Source of the DNA: CAZGSD01 sp964528305
GTDB taxonomy: Bacteria; Patescibacteriota; Gracilibacteria; UBA1369
Length of the DNA stretch: 16,121 bases
Direction of reading: 5' to 3'
Assembly: GCA_964528305.1 (NCBI GenBank)
Contig: CAZGSD010000015.1
Coordinates: 1 to 16,121 of the forward strand
The position numbers were made by a program, and so were the translations under genes. Positions 14,257 to 16,121 of this stretch are shown piece after piece (within the stretch, counting starts at the first letter, position 1; every line of letters starts with the position of its first letter). The notes below the pieces were generated by a model that worked only from the letters and a program-made list of their open reading frames with translations, was not told the origin of the DNA and made no database searches.

Positions 14257-14643
14257 ATGAAAAAACAAAAATCAATCTCCACCCCCACGCCGGCCAGCTC
14301 CACCCCCGAGCTCGGTCAACTCTCCGTGGACGTCTACGAAACCAACACCGATTTAATCATCATCTCCCCGCTGGCCGGCGTCAAACTGGCCGACATCAAC
14401 CTCAGTATACAAAATGACGTCCTAACCCTGACCGGACATCGCAAACTGGAACAACAATTCAAAGAAGAAGACTATCTCATCCAAGAGTGTTTCTGGGGCG
14501 AGTTTTCCCGCTCCATCGTCCTACCGGACGGCATCGACCAAAACCGCATCCAAGCCAGCTTCAAAGACGGTATTTTGAAAATCAGCATCCCAAAAACCAC
14601 TTCCAACAGCAAAAACAAATTGATACGCATCAAGTCAGAGTGA
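14257..14643 (+). CDS. Small heat shock protein, Hsp20/alpha-crystallin family
   Basis: This is a 128-residue holdase chaperone that binds unfolding proteins without ATP. A short Ser/Thr/Pro-rich N-terminal arm (about 1-18) precedes the alpha-crystallin domain (about 20-115), which starts LSVDVYETNTDLIIISPLAG and includes NDVLTLTGHRK and the hallmark ASFKDGILKISIPK. A C-terminal IRI (I-x-I) motif used in oligomer assembly is present before the end. It lies 18 bases after ftsH with no terminator between, so the two protein-quality-control genes are probably co-transcribed. Its stop is one base from the start of a long inverted repeat. Confidence 0.93.
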   Translation: MKKQKSISTPTPASSTPELGQLSVDVYETNTDLIIISPLAGVKLADINLSIQNDVLTLTGHRKLEQQFKEEDYLIQECFWGEFSRSIVLPDGIDQNRIQASFKDGILKISIPKTTSNSKNKLIRIKSE

Positions 14644-14644
14644 C

Positions 14645-14731
14645 ACCAAAAAACAGGCAGGAAATATATCTCGCCTCCGAAGGGCCCCTACCCCAATGTC
14701 GGCAAGATATATTTCCTGCCTGTTTTTTGGT
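14645..14731. terminator. 87-nt hairpin terminator between hsp20 and murA
   Basis: Perfect 27-bp arms (14645-14671 and 14705-14731) flank a 33-nt loop with a further GCC/GGC pairing. Each arm carries a six-base A or T run near its outer end, so both directions end in TTTTTTGGT. Beginning one base after the hsp20 stop, it fits a bidirectional intrinsic terminator for hsp20 and, beyond the next palindrome, for murA. Confidence 0.75.
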
Positions 14732-14745
14732 AGACATGGGTAGTA

Positions 14746-14882
14746 GTGAATCAAATATTATATGTTGCAGGCATCTGCGAAGGTGTTTTGGCCTGGTCCG
14801 CGAAGCGGCAAAACACCGTAGCAATAGCGAGGCCGCCGCTGGGGCGGCCGAGCGTGCCTGCAACATATAATATTTGATTCAC
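14746..14882. repeat. 137-nt palindrome with two internal hairpins
   Basis: The outer arms are a perfect 28-bp inverted repeat (14746-14773 and 14855-14882). The 81-nt interior folds into two separate hairpins: GGTGTTTTG/CAAAACACC (14782-14790 with 14809-14817) topped by CCGC-GAA-GCGG (14798-14808), and the all-GC GGCCGCC/GGCGGCC (14831-14837 with 14843-14849). The whole makes a three-armed structure. It ends 13 bases before the murA stop codon. It resembles a non-autonomous mobile palindrome or a structured transcript end; no tRNA features (such as a T-loop) were found. Confidence 0.85.
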
Positions 14883-14895
14883 CATCGACACAGGG

Positions 14896-16121
14896 CTACC
14901 CCTCAACTCGACTAATCTTCGCCCCCAAAGCCCTCAATTTACCTTCCAGATTTTCATATCCTCTATCAATATATTTGATATTGGAAATACGTGTCTCGCC
15001 CTCGGCCACCAAACCAGCCAGCACCATCGCCGCCCCGGCCCGTATATCGATGGACGCGATTGGCACGCCACGCAATCTAGCCTTGCCATAAATCTTGGCC
15101 TGATGGGGATTTAACATTTCAATTTTCGCACCCATTTTTTCCAGTTCAAACAAATAATTCAAACGCCCCTCAAACATTGTTTCAAAAATCTGCGTTTCCC
15201 CCTGACATTGGCTAAGCAATATAGCAAAAGGCGCCTGCAAATCTGTGGGGAAAGAAGGGAAAACCGCAGTACGTAAAGGTGTTGGCGCATTAAATACCGG
15301 AGTAGGTCGGACTATGACAGCCTGATCCTCCAATTGATAATTAGCACCTATTTCATCCAATTTCTGCCAAAAACTATCCAACTGCCAGGTGGGAATACCC
15401 TCCACTCGCACCTCTCCACCGGTCACCAGTCCAGCTATCACCATAGTGCCTGCTTCTAAATAATCACCAGTGACAGTGTGCTCGGTGCCATGCAATTCAT
15501 TCACACCCTCAATAGTCAAATAATGAGTCCCAATACCTTTGATCTTAGCCCCCATGGAATTCAAAAAATGACACAAATCCTGCACGTGCGGTTCAGCCGC
15601 CACCAGCTTCAGCTCAGTCAGACCTGGGGCCAATACAGCCATCATAATGGCATTTTCTGTGGCAGTCACCGACATTTCCGGCATCAAAACCCGCGCTCCA
15701 GCCAATTTTTTCACCCGCAAATGAATACGTCCATTAGCTTCCATCACCTCCGCCCCTAATTTTTCCATGGCGTAAGTATGAGCAAAAGCAGATCTTTTAC
15801 CCAACACGCAACCACCAGGAAAGCTGAGATCCAATTCTCCCAATCTCGCCAAAATAGGCCCAAACAGTAATATCGATGCTCGCATTTTATTAACCAAAGA
15901 ATCATCAGGACTACCTTTGCGCAAATCACTGGCATCAATAGTTACAGTATCACCTTCAAAACTGGACCGCACCCCAATCGATTCCAGCATTTGCAATAGA
16001 GCCCGAACATCACTGATTTGCGGAACATTATGCAACACCACTTTTTCACGAGTCAGCAGAGAAGCACAAATAATAGGCAATACAGCATTTTTAGATCCAC
16101 TCACTCTGACAGTCCCCTGCA
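14896..16121 (-). CDS. murA: UDP-N-acetylglucosamine 1-carboxyvinyltransferase, 5' truncated
   Basis: MurA transfers enolpyruvate from PEP to UDP-GlcNAc, the first committed step of peptidoglycan synthesis in the cytoplasm. The frame runs off the right edge. The apparent start at 16104 is an internal GTG, because upstream codons read QGTVR and join the family's N-terminal strand to SGSKNAVLP. About 408 residues are visible. Key residues seen: the Lys of SGSKN (E. coli Lys22), the Cys and Arg of PGGCVLGKR (Cys115, Arg120), the Asp of FPTDLQA (Asp305) and the Arg of DIRAGAAMVLAG (Arg397). The catalytic Cys is retained, so fosfomycin sensitivity would be expected. The stop is 13 bases from the 137-nt palindrome. 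Confidence 0.95.
   Translation of the reverse strand, partial: QGTVRVSGSKNAVLPIICASLLTREKVVLHNVPQISDVRALLQMLESIGVRSSFEGDTVTIDASDLRKGSPDDSLVNKMRASILLFGPILARLGELDLSFPGGCVLGKRSAFAHTYAMEKLGAEVMEANGRIHLRVKKLAGARVLMPEMSVTATENAIMMAVLAPGLTELKLVAAEPHVQDLCHFLNSMGAKIKGIGTHYLTIEGVNELHGTEHTVTGDYLEAGTMVIAGLVTGGEVRVEGIPTWQLDSFWQKLDEIGANYQLEDQAVIVRPTPVFNAPTPLRTAVFPSFPTDLQAPFAILLSQCQGETQIFETMFEGRLNYLFELEKMGAKIEMLNPHQAKIYGKARLRGVPIASIDIRAGAAMVLAGLVAEGETRISNIKYIDRGYENLEGKLRALGAKISRVEG

Noticed and set aside
14746..14882. tRNA gene suggested by the cloverleaf-like folding
   Set aside because: The stem is 28 bp rather than 7, there is no T-loop or D-loop sequence and no anticodon arm of the right size.
1..16121. 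Alternative genetic code with TGA as Gly
   Set aside because: TGA ends the first gene, tilS and hsp20 at the expected C-termini, and no in-frame TGA interrupts any gene.

Overview
The window looks like a piece of a small-genome bacterium of the Candidate Phyla Radiation (Patescibacteria), most plausibly from the Parcubacteria/Microgenomates side. The support is a tandem run of short two-helix pilin-like proteins of the kind common in that radiation (T4SS_pilin family), a competence-type type IV pilus (T4P) operon with several minor pilins, an RNHCP protein next to tilS, and compact gene spacing with almost no Shine-Dalgarno motifs. TGA is used as an ordinary stop codon (end of the first gene, tilS and hsp20), which argues against the TGA-as-glycine lineages (Gracilibacteria/Absconditabacteria). 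The lineage call is an inference from gene content; no rRNA is present.

Layout. (1) 1-1796, plus strand: four tandem T4SS_pilin-like membrane proteins, the first cut by the window edge. They meet a convergent operon at a bidirectional hairpin (1834-1860). (2) 1868-6294, minus strand: promoter at about 6319, then PilV/GspI-like, PilW/GspJ-like and PilX/GspK-like prepilins joined by TAATG stop/start overlaps, then metG (Met-tRNA synthetase) with a plausible promoter of its own. (3) 6295-6663: intergenic stretch with the promoter of unit 2, an orphan open frame and a strong terminator hairpin. (4) 6664-10834, minus strand: promoter at about 10864, then PilN-like, PilO-like, PilC, a FimT/GspH-like prepilin, and a protein with a DUF4256-like C-terminal domain. 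(5) 10906-14643, plus strand: RNHCP zinc protein overlapping tilS, then ftsH with its own promoter, then hsp20. (6) 14896-16121, minus strand: 5'-truncated murA.

How the genes work together. Units 2 and 4 encode the inner-membrane platform (PilC), the PilN/PilO-like alignment proteins and a full set of four minor prepilins matching the H-I-J-K tip complex of type II secretion systems and T4P. The ATPases, PilM, prepilin peptidase and major pilin are not here. The DUF4256-like protein is carried in the same transcription unit without an obvious pilus role. RNHCP/tilS (tRNA modification), metG, ftsH, hsp20 and murA are housekeeping genes.

The least explained structures are long perfect inverted repeats: a 118-nt palindrome whose left arm is the 3' end of tilS (12143-12260), an 87-nt terminator-like palindrome after hsp20 (14645-14731), and a 137-nt palindrome with two internal hairpins before the murA stop (14746-14882). 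The plus strand appears C-rich over G regardless of gene orientation, which suggests a replication-strand bias.
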